Below, piece after piece: positions 14,443 to 22,952 of a DNA stretch of 29,236 nucleotides (position 1 is its first letter; each line of letters begins with the position of its first letter). The position numbers and the translations under genes were made by a program. This stretch comes from JBBQWS01 sp038210415 (GTDB lineage Bacteria; Actinomycetota; Actinomycetes; Prado026), in contig JBBQWS010000043.1 in NCBI GenBank assembly GCA_038210415.1, positions 1 through 29,236 of the forward strand. Reading direction: 5' to 3'. The notes beneath the pieces were generated by a model. The model saw only the letters and a list, made by a program, of their open reading frames with translations, made no database searches and had not been told where the DNA came from.

Positions 14443-15899
14443 GAGCGACCGTGGGCGAGGAGCGGCTCGGCCACGAGGTCGATCCCGTCCGAAGCCACCA
14501 CCACCGCTGTGACGAGCGCGCCCACCGCGAAGTCGCCGTCACCCAGCAAGGTCGTCGTCCCGTCGACCTCGGGGCCCTGGAACGCGGCCCGTCCTTCGGC
14601 GACGCCGTCGTCGTCGACCAGCTCGACGAGCACCTCCACGACCTCGCCGATGCGGTCCTCGGCCCGCTGGGCGGTGAGCTCCTCGACCAGTCGTGACACG
14701 CGTTCGACCCGCTCGGCGACCACGTCGGTCGACAGCTTGCCCTCGAAGGTCTCGGCCTCGGTGCCGTCCTCGTCCGAGTACCCGAACACCCCGACCACGT
14801 CGAGACGGGCGAGGGTGAGGAACCGTTCGAGCTCGACGAGATCGGCCTCGGTCTCGCCAGGGAACCCGACAATGACGTTGGACCGCGCCCCCGCCGTCGG
14901 AGCCTTGGCCCGGGCCCGGTCCAGCAGCTCGACGAACGACTCGGTCGAGCCGAACCGGCGCATACGGCGCAGCACCGCGGCACTGGCGTGTTGGAAGGAC
15001 AGGTCGAAATAGGGGACGACTCCGGGGGTCGTGGCGATCACGTCGATCAACGACGGCCGCGTCTCGGCCGGCTGGAGGTAGGACACTCGCACCCGCACGA
15101 CCCCCGGCACAGCGGAGAGCTCGGGCAGCAAGGTCTCCAGCAGCCGGCCGTCGCCGAGATCCTTGCCGTACGACGAGGAGTTCTCGCTGACCAGGACGAG
15201 CTCGCGCACCCCTTGGTCGGCGAGCCAGCGCGCCTCCTCCAGGATGTCAGTCGGGCGGCGGGACACGAACGAGCCGCGGAACGACGGGATCGCGCAGAAC
15301 GAGCAGCGGCGGTCGCAGCCGGACGCCAGCTTGAGCGGCGCGGTCGGACCACCCTCGAGCCGCCGGCGGAGCACCCGCGGGCCGGACGCGGGGGCACCCA
15401 CCAGCAGCTCGTCGGCCGACCCGGTCAGCCGGCCGTGGCCGGGGAGCGCCGCAGCGCGGGCAACCTGCGCGCGCTCGACGGGTGCGATCGGCAGCAACGT
15501 GCGCCGGTCGGCGGGGACATGCGAGACGAACGGGTCACCGGCCAGCACCGAGCGCAACCGCTCGCCGATCTGGCTGTAGTCGTCGAACCCGAGAACCGCG
15601 TCGGCCTCGGGCAGCTGGGCGGCCAGGTCGGCGCCGTACCGCTCGGCCAGGCAGCCCACGGCGACCACCGCCTGCGGACGGCCGTTGTCTCTCAGGTCTG
15701 CCGCGGCGAGCAAGGTGTCGATCGAGTCCTTCTTCGCGGACTCCACGAAACCACAGGTGTTGACCAGCACCGCGTCGGCATCGGCAGCCTCGTCGACCAG
15801 CGTCCAGCCGTCGGCCTCGAGCCGCGCGGCGAGCTCCTCGGAGTCGACTTCGTTGCGTGCGCACCCAAGGGTGACCAGGGCGACGCGTCGAAGGCTCAC
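14439..15899 (-). CDS. rimO: Ribosomal protein S12 methylthiotransferase RimO
   Basis: RimO is the radical-SAM enzyme that adds a methylthio group to an aspartate of ribosomal protein S12. The 486-residue protein shows the three domains: N-terminal UPF0004 with VTLGCARNEVDSE, VNTCGFVESAKKDSI and VAVGCLAERYG (three cluster cysteines); the radical-SAM barrel with CDRRCSFC near residues 195-202 followed by AIPSFRGSFVSRRP; and a C-terminal TRAM-like domain. GFVESAK and SFRG..VSR separate it from MiaB. Between the first two domains lies a longer, less conserved segment (about 125-185). The start is GTG at 15899, with a TAGGAT element 6 nt upstream. The gene heads a tightly overlapping rimO-pgsA-cinA series. 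Confidence 0.95.
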   Translation of the reverse strand: MSLRRVALVTLGCARNEVDSEELAARLEADGWTLVDEAADADAVLVNTCGFVESAKKDSIDTLLAAADLRDNGRPQAVVAVGCLAERYGADLAAQLPEADAVLGFDDYSQIGERLRSVLAGDPFVSHVPADRRTLLPIAPVERAQVARAAALPGHGRLTGSADELLVGAPASGPRVLRRRLEGGPTAPLKLASGCDRRCSFCAIPSFRGSFVSRRPTDILEEARWLADQGVRELVLVSENSSSYGKDLGDGRLLETLLPELSAVPGVVRVRVSYLQPAETRPSLIDVIATTPGVVPYFDLSFQHASAAVLRRMRRFGSTESFVELLDRARAKAPTAGARSNVIVGFPGETEADLVELERFLTLARLDVVGVFGYSDEDGTEAETFEGKLSTDVVAERVERVSRLVEELTAQRAEDRIGEVVEVLVELVDDDGVAEGRAAFQGPEVDGTTTLLGDGDFAVGALVTAVVVASDGIDLVAEPLLAHGRS

Positions 15900-15905
15900 G
15901 CCAGG

Positions 15906-15911
15906 ATCCTA
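15906..15911 (-). promoter_or_regulatory. -10 element upstream of rimO, leaderless geometry
   Basis: On the minus strand TAGGAT (TAnnnT) ends 6 nt before the GTG at 15899. It sits in the 37-nt gap after the RodZ-like gene and would allow rimO-pgsA-cinA to be transcribed on their own. No -35 hexamer at standard spacing is seen. Confidence 0.45.
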
Positions 15912-15936
15912 CGGGTCGGCCCGGTGCAAGCCCGGA

Positions 15937-16725
15937 TCAACCGGACGCGGGGTCGCCTGGGCCGAAGGAAAGCCGCACCACCTGGGCGCCCGAGCCCGGC
16001 GTACCGAGGTTCTTGCCGTTGACCTTGAGGGTCACCGACCCGGCCCGCCCGATGACCAGCGACACGCGGCTCTTGTCGGTGAAGGTTTTGGTTGTGCCCG
16101 GCTGCACCAGCCCCTCGAACAGCGAGTTGCCCTTCGACCCCTTGACACTCACCCAGGACACGTGGTCCGTGACGCTCAGCACCACCGTCACCCCTGTTGT
16201 TGCCAGTGCCGACCCGGTGGGCTGGACCGCGGGGGCAGACGGCGTGCGGCTCGGGGTGGTCGAGGGTGCGCTGGTCGAGGGACCGGACGAGACGGGAGGG
16301 CTGGTGGTCGCCGCGGGCTGCGAGGACTGGGTGCCGGCAACCGGAGCGCCTGACCCGCCGCGGAACATCTGGAACCCGACGATCGCGACGACCACGACCA
16401 GCGCTGCGGCCATCGCTGCGGTCCAGTTGGCGCCGCGGCGTTCGGCGGGCGCGGCGGTCTCGGCCTCGAACACCTCGGCGGCGGTGGGTGGGTGTGGCGC
16501 GTGCAGCCGCTCGAACTCGGCGACCATCGCGTCCGGGTCCGCGCCCACGACCTTGGAGATCGTGCGGACGTGCCCACGGGCGTAGACGTCGCCGCCACAC
16601 AGCGAGAAGTCGTCGGCCTCGATGCGTTCGATGACCGTGCGCCGAATCCGGGTCGAGTCGGCGACCTGCTGCAAAGTCAGGCCCGCGAGCTCGCGCGCAG
16701 CGGTGAGGTCTGAACCCAAGGACAC
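15937..16725 (-). CDS. RodZ-like membrane protein with N-terminal helix-turn-helix and DUF4115 domain
   Basis: A 262-residue single-pass membrane protein. The N-terminus is a RodZ-type HTH_25 domain (LTAARELAGLTLQQVADSTRIR, then VIERIEADDF, about residues 6-45, with VYARGHVRTISKVVGADP completing it). One membrane helix follows (AAMAAALVVVVAIVGFQMF, about 103-122). Next is a Ser/Thr/Pro-rich extracytoplasmic linker (about 127-175), then a DUF4115 beta domain (VVLSVTDHVSWVSVKGSKG to the end). In rod-shaped bacteria RodZ links the MreB cytoskeleton to cell-wall synthesis; many actinobacteria keep this protein between ftsK and rimO, where its role is less clear. The start is GTG at 16725 with a strong AAGGAGG 7 nt upstream; a longer frame from 16812 is not supported. 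Confidence 0.88.
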   Translation of the reverse strand: MSLGSDLTAARELAGLTLQQVADSTRIRRTVIERIEADDFSLCGGDVYARGHVRTISKVVGADPDAMVAEFERLHAPHPPTAAEVFEAETAAPAERRGANWTAAMAAALVVVVAIVGFQMFRGGSGAPVAGTQSSQPAATTSPPVSSGPSTSAPSTTPSRTPSAPAVQPTGSALATTGVTVVLSVTDHVSWVSVKGSKGNSLFEGLVQPGTTKTFTDKSRVSLVIGRAGSVTLKVNGKNLGTPGSGAQVVRLSFGPGDPASG

Positions 16726-16742
16726 GGTTTGGCCTCCTTCCG
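16726..16742 (-). promoter_or_regulatory. Strong ribosome-binding site deciding the RodZ-like gene start
   Basis: On the minus strand GGAAGGAGG is followed by CCAAACC and the GTG at 16725. This is the best Shine-Dalgarno match in the window and fixes the start about 87 nt inside the longest reading frame. Confidence 0.8.
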
Positions 16743-16821
16743 GCAGGTGACAGTCGACTGGTTGCGGATCCCAGATGACGCCACGGCGCGCCGACTTCGT
16801 CGTACCCCTCAATCGTACGCC

Positions 16822-16839
16822 CGAACCCTGAAGGGTTCG
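16822..16839 (-). terminator. Probable ftsK transcription terminator hairpin
   Basis: CGAACCC (7 bp), a TGAA loop and GGGTTCG form a perfect hairpin, starting 31 nt after the ftsK stop codon and about 97 nt before the RodZ-like gene. No T-run follows, which is usual for terminators in G+C-rich actinobacteria. It may separate ftsK from the next unit or attenuate read-through. Confidence 0.6.
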
Positions 16840-16870
16840 CCGGTTGCGTCGAGAGGTCCCCCGACCGGGC

Positions 16871-19438
16871 CTATTCGCCGCGCAGCAGCAGCAGCACGCC
16901 GTCGAGCTCGTCCGGCTGGACCAGCACCTCGCGGGCCTTGGAGCCTTCGGAGGGTCCCACGACCCCTCGGCTCTCCATCAGGTCCATCAACCGGCCGGCC
17001 TTCGCGAAGCCGACCCGCAGCTTGCGCTGCAGCATCGACGTCGAACCGAACTGGGTGGTGACCACGAGCTCGGCGGCCTGACAGAGCAGGTCGAGGTCGT
17101 CGCCGATGTCCTCGTCGACGTCCTTCTTTGCGACGACGACCGCCGCGACGTCGGAGCGGTACGTCGGTTGCAGCTGGGTCTTGCAGTGCTCGACGACGGC
17201 GTGGATCTCGGACTCGGTGACCCAGGCGCCCTGGATCCGGATCGCCTTGCTCGTGCCCATCGGCAGGAAGAGGCCGTCGCCCTGGCCGACCAGTTTCTCG
17301 GCCCCCGGCTGGTCCAGGATGACCCGCGAGTCGGACAGGCTCGACGTCGCGAAGGCCAGCCGCGACGGCACGTTCGCCTTGATCAGACCGGTCACGACAT
17401 CAACCGAAGGTCGCTGCGTAGCCAGCACCAGGTGGATGCCGGCCGCCCGCGCGAGCTGGGTGATCCGGACGATGGAGTCCTCGACGTCGCGCGGGGCCAC
17501 CATCATCAGGTCGGCCAGCTCGTCGACGATCACGAGCAGGTACGGGTAAGGCTGGAGGACGCGCTCGCTGCCGGGCAGCGGCTGGGCTTTGCCCGACCGT
17601 ACGGCCTTGTTGAAGTCGTCGACGTGCTTGAATCCGAAGGCGGCGAGGTCGTCGTAACGCTGGTCCATCTCGCGGACCACCCACTGCAGTGCCTCGGCCG
17701 CCTTCTTGGGGTTCGTGATGATCGGAGTGATCAGGTGCGGGATGCCCTCGTAGGCGCTGAGCTCGACCCGTTTGGGGTCGACCAGCACCATGCGGACCTC
17801 GTCGGGCGTCGACCGCAGCAGGACCGACGTGATCATCGAGTTGACGAAGCTGGACTTGCCGGAGCCGGTGGCACCGGCGACGAGCAGATGCGGCATCTTG
17901 GCAAGGTTGGCAACGACGAAGCCGCCCTCGACGTCCTTGCCCAACCCCACGATCATCGGGTGGTGGTCGGCCCTGGCCACTGCCGACCGGATGACGTCGC
18001 CGAGGCTCACGACCTCCTTGTCGGTGTTCGGGATCTCGATGCCGATCGCCGACTTGCCCGGGATCGGAGACAGGATCCGGACGTCGGCGCTGGCCACGGC
18101 GTACGCGATGTTCTTCGAAAGGGCGGTGACCCGCTCGACCTTGACCGCCGGACCGAGCTCGACCTCGTAGCGGGTCACGGTCGGACCGCGGGAGAACCCG
18201 GTGACCTGGGCGTCGATGTCGAACTGCGTCATCACCTCGGTCAGCGCCGCGACAACAGCGTCGTTCGCCTTGGTGCGAGCCTTGTGCTCGGCACCCGGCT
18301 TCAGCAGGTCGACCGCCGGGAGGTGGTAGGTCACGTCACCGGAGAGGGCGAGCTGCTCGACGCGCGGCGGCATGGGCTCGGCGGCCTTGGCCGGGGCCTT
18401 GACGACCGCCGAGAGGTCCACCGTCTGGTGCGAGGGCAGGGGGGCGACCGCGGGTTCCACCAGCGGGCTGTCGAACGGGTTCTCGTCGCTGCGCAGGGGC
18501 TTGTCGTCGGCCGACATCGACCCGACCCGCCGTCGGGCGGCACGACCGCGACCGCGCGCGGGCAGGGGTGCGCCCTGGGTGATGTCGATCAGGGCGGGCA
18601 CGGCGAGAGCCTCCATCGGCCGCCGCAGCAGCCTGGCCTCAAGCTCGCGAAGCCGGGTCGGAACCTGGTGGACGGGCGTGCCGGTGAGGACCAGGACACC
18701 GAAGACCGCAACGATCACCAGCAGTGGTGCGGCGACGTAGGGGGTCACACCGGCGACGAGCGGCGCCGAGGCGATCCAGCCCAGCCAGCCCCCGCCGGCC
18801 CGCATCGCGGCCGCGCCGGCGTCCGGCTGGGGAGTTCCGTGCGCGACGTGCAGGAGGCCGAGCACACCGAGCAGCAGCGCTGACCAACCGACGACGATGC
18901 GGCCGCCGGGGGCGTTTCGGTCCGGGTGGCGCAGGACCCGCCAGGCCCACGCCGCGAGCAGGAAGGGCAGCACCCAGGCCAGGGAGCCGGCTGCCCCCAC
19001 GGCGACTGCACGGACGAATCCACCGACCGGCCCGCCGAGGCCCCACCAGGTGACGGCGGACGTCAGCACAGCGGCAGCGAGCAGCAGCAGGCCGAAGCCG
19101 TCACGCCGCTGGGCAGGGTCGAGTGCTGCGGCGCCTTCGCGAGCGCCGCTGCCGATCCGGCGGGCAGCGCCACCGATCAGGTGGGCGATCCCCAGCCACA
19201 GTGCCCGAAGGCCGCGGCCGAGGGCGCGGAACATCCTGCTGATCACCCCCGGCCTGCGCGGGGCGGCCGGACGTGCGGGAGCGCGACGGTTCGGCGCGGG
19301 GCGGGCCGGCCGGTGCGACGCCGAACTGGCCGACGTCGAACGGGCGTGGCTCGCCGGGCGCCCCTGGGAAGCCGTCGGCCGACGCTGACCGGCGCTCGCG
19401 CGCGGCTTCGTCGGGCCGGCGGAGGTGCGGCTGGCCAT
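16871..19438 (-). CDS. ftsK: DNA translocase FtsK
   Basis: FtsK pumps chromosomal DNA through the closing division septum and aids dimer resolution. The 855-residue protein has a basic, proline- and alanine-rich N-terminal tail (about 1-66), then about four membrane segments (about 112-280), a linker (about 280-370), the RecA-like motor and a C-terminal gamma winged-helix domain. Walker A GATGSGKS is near 520-527, Walker B LLVIVDELADLM near 632-643, followed by LATQRPSVDVVTGLIKANVPSR. The gamma domain (about 790-855) has TSMLQRKLRVGFAKAGRLMDLMESRGVVGP, which reads polar KOPS-like DNA. The start is ATG at 19438, with TAGCCT 6 nt upstream. The tail before the first membrane segment is longer than in E. 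coli but usual in actinobacteria. Confidence 0.96.
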   Translation of the reverse strand: MASRTSAGPTKPRASAGQRRPTASQGRPASHARSTSASSASHRPARPAPNRRAPARPAAPRRPGVISRMFRALGRGLRALWLGIAHLIGGAARRIGSGAREGAAALDPAQRRDGFGLLLLAAAVLTSAVTWWGLGGPVGGFVRAVAVGAAGSLAWVLPFLLAAWAWRVLRHPDRNAPGGRIVVGWSALLLGVLGLLHVAHGTPQPDAGAAAMRAGGGWLGWIASAPLVAGVTPYVAAPLLVIVAVFGVLVLTGTPVHQVPTRLRELEARLLRRPMEALAVPALIDITQGAPLPARGRGRAARRRVGSMSADDKPLRSDENPFDSPLVEPAVAPLPSHQTVDLSAVVKAPAKAAEPMPPRVEQLALSGDVTYHLPAVDLLKPGAEHKARTKANDAVVAALTEVMTQFDIDAQVTGFSRGPTVTRYEVELGPAVKVERVTALSKNIAYAVASADVRILSPIPGKSAIGIEIPNTDKEVVSLGDVIRSAVARADHHPMIVGLGKDVEGGFVVANLAKMPHLLVAGATGSGKSSFVNSMITSVLLRSTPDEVRMVLVDPKRVELSAYEGIPHLITPIITNPKKAAEALQWVVREMDQRYDDLAAFGFKHVDDFNKAVRSGKAQPLPGSERVLQPYPYLLVIVDELADLMMVAPRDVEDSIVRITQLARAAGIHLVLATQRPSVDVVTGLIKANVPSRLAFATSSLSDSRVILDQPGAEKLVGQGDGLFLPMGTSKAIRIQGAWVTESEIHAVVEHCKTQLQPTYRSDVAAVVVAKKDVDEDIGDDLDLLCQAAELVVTTQFGSTSMLQRKLRVGFAKAGRLMDLMESRGVVGPSEGSKAREVLVQPDELDGVLLLLRGE

Positions 19439-19444
19439 GGCAGC

Positions 19445-19450
19445 AGGCTA
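19445..19450 (-). promoter_or_regulatory. -10 element upstream of ftsK, leaderless geometry
   Basis: On the minus strand TAGCCT (TAnnnT) ends 6 nt before the ATG at 19438. It lies in the 76-nt gap after rnj, so ftsK probably has its own promoter and a leaderless mRNA. Confidence 0.5.
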
Positions 19451-19514
19451 CCCATGCGTCTCAGCAATCACTCGCGTCCCACGCCGAGCGATTCGCCGCT
19501 GATCGGAGCCGAGG

Positions 19515-21203
19515 TCAGACCTCGACGACGACCGGGATGATCATGGGCCGGCGCCGGTGGGTGTCGCTGACCCACTTGCCGATGGACCGACGCATCACTT
19601 TCTGCAGCTCGTAGACGTCGGTCGACCCGTCGCGCAGGGCCGACTCGAGAGCGTCCTTGATCCGCGGCCGGACATCGTCGAAGATCGCGTCGTCCTCGGC
19701 GAAACCACGCGCGTGGATGTCCGGGCCGCCGACCACCTTGCCGTCGGTGAGATCGACGACCGCCACCACCGAGATGAAGCCCTCGGACCCCAGGATCCGC
19801 CGGTCCTGCAGCGACGATTCGGTGATGTCGCCGACCGACGAGCCGTCGACGTACACGAACCCGCACGGGACCGCTCCGACGACCGAGGCCACCCCGTCGA
19901 CCAGGTCGACGACCGTGCCGTCCTCCGCCAGGATCACCCGCTCCCGGGGCACCCCGGTGCGTACGGCCAGGTCGCCGTTCGCGCGCAGGTGCCGCCATTC
20001 GCCGTGCACGGGCATCACATTGCGGGGACGCACGATGTTGTAGCAGTACAGGAGCTCGCCGGCGGCCGCGTGCCCCGAGACGTGGACCAGGGCGTTGCCC
20101 TTGTGCACGACGTGGGCGCCAAGTCGTGAGATCCCGTTGATCACGCGGAACACGGCGTTCTCGTTGCCGGGGATGAGCGACGACGCCAGCAGCACGGTGT
20201 CGCCGTCGCCGATCTTGATCGGGTGGTCGTTGTTGGCCATCCGGGACAACGCTGCCATCGGCTCACCCTGCGACCCCGTGCACACCAGGACCACCTGCTC
20301 GTCCGGCAGCTGGTCGACGACGTCGATCGAGACCACCAGCCCGGCCGGGATCGTGAGGTAGCCGAGATCACGGGCCACTCCCATGTTGCGAACCATCGAC
20401 CGGCCGATGAAAGCCACCTTGCGGCCGTGCCGCTCGGCGCTGTCAAGAATCTGCTGGACCCGATGGATGTGCGACGCGAAGCAGGCGGTGATGATCCGGC
20501 GCTCAGCACCCGCGAACACCGTGTCGATCACTGGCGCGATGTCTCGTTCGGTGCGGACGAAGCCCGGGACCTCGGCGTTCGTGGAGTCGACCATGAACAG
20601 GTCGACTCCCTCGCTCCCCAACCGAGCGAACGCCCGAAGGTCGGTGAGCCGGCCGTCCAACGGCAGCTGGTCCATCTTGAAGTCACCGGTGTGCAGGACC
20701 AGCTGTCCGGACGGCGTACGCAGGGCCACGGCCAGCGCGTCCGGAATCGAGTGGTTGACCGCCACGAATTCAGCCTGGAACGGGCCCAGCTGCTCGACCT
20801 GGCCCTCAATCACCTCGAGCGTGTACGGCTTGATCCGGTGCTCGCGCAGCTTCGCCTCGACCAGTGCCAAGGTCAGCCGGGACCCGATGAGGGGCAGGTC
20901 GGGCTTCTCCCGCAGGAGGTAGGGGACCGCACCGATGTGATCCTCGTGCGCGTGGGTGAGCACGACCGCCTCGATGTCGTCAAGCCGGCCTCGGAGGTAG
21001 TCGAAGTCGGGCAGGATCAGGTCGACCCCGGGCTGGTGGTCCTCCGGGAAGAGCACCCCGCAGTCGACCACCAGAAGCCGGCCACCCCACTCGAAGACGG
21101 TCATGTTGCGGCCGATCTCGCCAAGGCCACCGAGCGCGACGACCCGCAGAGCCCCCTGGGCCAGCGGCGGGGGCGGGCCCAGCGAGGGCTGCGTCGAGGT
21201 CAC
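19515..21203 (-). CDS. rnj: Ribonuclease J
   Basis: RNase J is a metallo-beta-lactamase-fold nuclease with endo- and 5'-to-3' exonuclease activity in mRNA decay and rRNA maturation. The 562-residue protein has the beta-lactamase core with the zinc motif HAHEDH at residues 84-89 and later metal ligands (NHSIPDAL, HTGDFKMD). The beta-CASP domain includes VDSTNAEVPGFVRTE, ACFASHIHRVQQI and TGSQGEPMAALSRMA, followed by HVSGHAAAGEL and the RPRNVMPVHGEWRHL motif. The C-terminal domain ends RRPMIIPVVVEV. The length and motifs match actinobacterial RNase J. The GTG start at 21203 overlaps the dapA stop by 4 nt, so the two genes are coupled, an arrangement conserved in actinobacteria. Confidence 0.96.
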   Translation of the reverse strand: MTSTQPSLGPPPPLAQGALRVVALGGLGEIGRNMTVFEWGGRLLVVDCGVLFPEDHQPGVDLILPDFDYLRGRLDDIEAVVLTHAHEDHIGAVPYLLREKPDLPLIGSRLTLALVEAKLREHRIKPYTLEVIEGQVEQLGPFQAEFVAVNHSIPDALAVALRTPSGQLVLHTGDFKMDQLPLDGRLTDLRAFARLGSEGVDLFMVDSTNAEVPGFVRTERDIAPVIDTVFAGAERRIITACFASHIHRVQQILDSAERHGRKVAFIGRSMVRNMGVARDLGYLTIPAGLVVSIDVVDQLPDEQVVLVCTGSQGEPMAALSRMANNDHPIKIGDGDTVLLASSLIPGNENAVFRVINGISRLGAHVVHKGNALVHVSGHAAAGELLYCYNIVRPRNVMPVHGEWRHLRANGDLAVRTGVPRERVILAEDGTVVDLVDGVASVVGAVPCGFVYVDGSSVGDITESSLQDRRILGSEGFISVVAVVDLTDGKVVGGPDIHARGFAEDDAIFDDVRPRIKDALESALRDGSTDVYELQKVMRRSIGKWVSDTHRRRPMIIPVVVEV

Positions 21204-22108
21204 CGGGCGAACCCGGCCACGAGCCCCTCGGCCAGGTCGAGCCGGAGCTGGGTGAGCTCGGTCGCGGTGACGTCGACGAGCGGGGGTCGCACCGGCCCCG
21301 CCGGCATCCCGAGCTCGTTCAACGCCGCCTTGGTCAAGATGACCCCCTGCGTCTTGAACAAGCCCTGGAACACCGGGAGCAGCTCACGGTGAAGCGCCAG
21401 CGCCCGGGCCGTCTGCCCGGCGAAGAAGGCGCCGACCAGCTCGACCAGCCGCTCGGCGACCAGGTGCCCGGCGACGCTGATCACGCCGACGGCCCCGACC
21501 GACAGCAGCGGCAGGGTGCACACGTCGTCGCCGCTGTAATAGGTCAGGTCGCAGCGGGACATGACCCAGGACGAGCTGACGATGTCGCCCTTGGCGTCCT
21601 TGTTGGCCACGATCCGCGGGTGCTCGGCGAGCCGGACGAGGGTCGGCGCCTCGATCGCCACGCCCGTGCGGTGCGGGATGTCGTACAGGACCAGTGGGAG
21701 CCCGGTGGCGTCGGCCACCGCGGTGAAGTGCGCCAGCAGCCCGGCCTGCGGCGGCTTGTTGTAGTACGGCGTCACGACGAGCAGGCCGTGTGCACCGGCC
21801 TTCTCTGCCGCCTGCGAGCTCTCGATCGTGTGCCGGGTGTCGTTGCTGCCGGTGCCGGCAAGCACCTGCGCCCGGTCGCCGACGGCCTCGAGGGTCGCGC
21901 GCAGGACTGCATCCTTCTCTGCGTCGGTCGTCGTGGGGGACTCCCCTGTGGTGCCGTTGACCACCAGACCCTCGTTGCCCGCGTCGACCAACCGGGTGGC
22001 GAGCTGCTGGACGCCCTCGAGGTCGAGCTCTCCGTCCGAACGGAAAGGGGTGACCATCGCGGTGAGGACCCGACCGAACGGGGGCTGCGCGGCGACGTCG
22101 TTGGGCAT
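21200..22108 (-). CDS. dapA: 4-hydroxy-tetrahydrodipicolinate synthase DapA
   Basis: DapA condenses pyruvate with aspartate semialdehyde, the first committed step to diaminopimelate and lysine. The 302-residue TIM barrel shows the active-site pair T53-T54 in NGTTGESPT, Tyr142 in LYDIPHRTG and the Schiff-base Lys170 in IVANKDAKGD. The usual VVTPYYNKPPQAGL segment is present at about 111-124. The start is ATG at 22108 (MPNDVAAQPPFGRVLTAMVTPF), with a TAAACT -10 element 6 nt upstream. It lies 20 nt after thyX and overlaps rnj by 4 nt. DapB, the next enzyme of the pathway, is encoded about 4.7 kb to the right on the same strand, separated by the accessory genes at 22953-26358. Confidence 0.96.
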   Translation of the reverse strand: MPNDVAAQPPFGRVLTAMVTPFRSDGELDLEGVQQLATRLVDAGNEGLVVNGTTGESPTTTDAEKDAVLRATLEAVGDRAQVLAGTGSNDTRHTIESSQAAEKAGAHGLLVVTPYYNKPPQAGLLAHFTAVADATGLPLVLYDIPHRTGVAIEAPTLVRLAEHPRIVANKDAKGDIVSSSWVMSRCDLTYYSGDDVCTLPLLSVGAVGVISVAGHLVAERLVELVGAFFAGQTARALALHRELLPVFQGLFKTQGVILTKAALNELGMPAGPVRPPLVDVTATELTQLRLDLAEGLVAGFAR

Positions 22109-22114
22109 GCGCTG

Positions 22115-22120
22115 AGTTTA
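22115..22120 (-). promoter_or_regulatory. -10 element upstream of dapA, leaderless geometry
   Basis: On the minus strand TAAACT (TAnnnT) ends 6 nt before the dapA ATG at 22108. It fills most of the short thyX-dapA gap and suggests a dapA-rnj transcript independent of thyX. Confidence 0.55.
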
Positions 22121-22128
22121 CCGCCCGG

Positions 22129-22857
22129 TCAGGGAGAGACCCGGCCGTTCGCCTCAAAGGTCGCGTGCGTCAAGGGCATCAGCTCGGCCCAGGCCGACTC
22201 CATCTTCTCCGCGACCATCTCGATCTCCCGCTGCGGGAACGACGGGAAGTGCGACTCCGGGTGCTTGGTGCGCAGGCTGAGGAAGTTCATCAGCGACCGT
22301 GCGTTCATCGTCACGTACATGGAGGAGTAGGTGGCCACCGGCAGCACACCCCTGGCGACCTCGCGGGCGACCCCGGCGTCGAGCATCTCGAGGTACGCCG
22401 CGTAGGCCTGGGTGCAGGACCGTTTCGTGGCTGCCTCGGTGACCGCGTGCTGCTCCGGCGTCCCGGGCAGGAACTCGTAGGCCCCGGGCTTGCCGTGCTG
22501 GATCAGGTTGCGGTCGGGACCGGGTACGTAGAAGACCGGGTTCAGCTGACGGTAGCGACCCGACTCCTCGTTGTAGGAGGCGATCCGGTGTCGCATGAAC
22601 TCGCGGAACACGAAGATCGGCGCCTGGACGTAGAAAGTCATCGAGTTGTGCTCGAACGGGGTGCCGTGCCGGTCGCGCATCAGGTAGTTGATCAGGCCCT
22701 GCGACTTCGCGGGGTCGGCCTCGACGTCGGCGAGGGTCAGCTCGCCCATCGTCGAGACCCGGGCCGCGAACACCACGTCGGCGTCGGCCGCCTGCGACTT
22801 CACGAGCTCGACGGTGACGTCGCTGCGGAACTGGATCTCGACGCTGGCGTCGGTCAC
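22129..22857 (-). CDS. thyX: FAD-dependent thymidylate synthase ThyX
   Basis: ThyX methylates dUMP to dTMP using methylenetetrahydrofolate and reduced FAD. The 242-residue protein contains the diagnostic RHRX7S motif at residues 89-99 (RHRIASYNEES, with R101 after it). Other conserved parts are CDR-like RDRHGTPFEHNSMTFYVQAPIF (split across about 61-82), ARGVLPVATYSSMYVTMNARSLMNFLSLR, and QREIEMVAEKM. The start is GTG at 22857, with AGGAG 7-8 nt upstream; the longer frame to 22995 runs into the divergent GNAT gene. ThyX is common in actinobacteria and usually sits near dapB and dapA. It is the last minus-strand gene before the accessory block, and its upstream region (22858-22952) is shared with that divergent block. 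Confidence 0.96.
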   Translation of the reverse strand: MTDASVEIQFRSDVTVELVKSQAADADVVFAARVSTMGELTLADVEADPAKSQGLINYLMRDRHGTPFEHNSMTFYVQAPIFVFREFMRHRIASYNEESGRYRQLNPVFYVPGPDRNLIQHGKPGAYEFLPGTPEQHAVTEAATKRSCTQAYAAYLEMLDAGVAREVARGVLPVATYSSMYVTMNARSLMNFLSLRTKHPESHFPSFPQREIEMVAEKMESAWAELMPLTHATFEANGRVSP

Positions 22858-22912
22858 GTCACGGCTCCTGGTGTGTGGTCGGTCGGCAGGGGATGGTCGG
22901 CGCGCACCAGGG

Positions 22913-22918
22913 TAGCGT
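22913..22918 (+). promoter_or_regulatory. Possible -10 element for the GNAT-to-PH gene run
   Basis: TAGCGT fits TAnnnT and lies 34 nt before the GNAT ATG, in the 95-nt space between divergent thyX and GNAT. A leader of about 25-30 nt with GGAG at 22942 would result. No clear -35 hexamer is visible. Confidence 0.3.
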
Positions 22919-22952
22919 TCGGTATCCCCGACGACAGGACCGGAGCAGCCTG

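Noticed and set aside
16844..18883. 679-codon plus-strand frame opposite ftsK
   Set aside because: Antisense shadow of FtsK, His/Asp/Gly/Arg-rich without domains, no ribosome-binding site.
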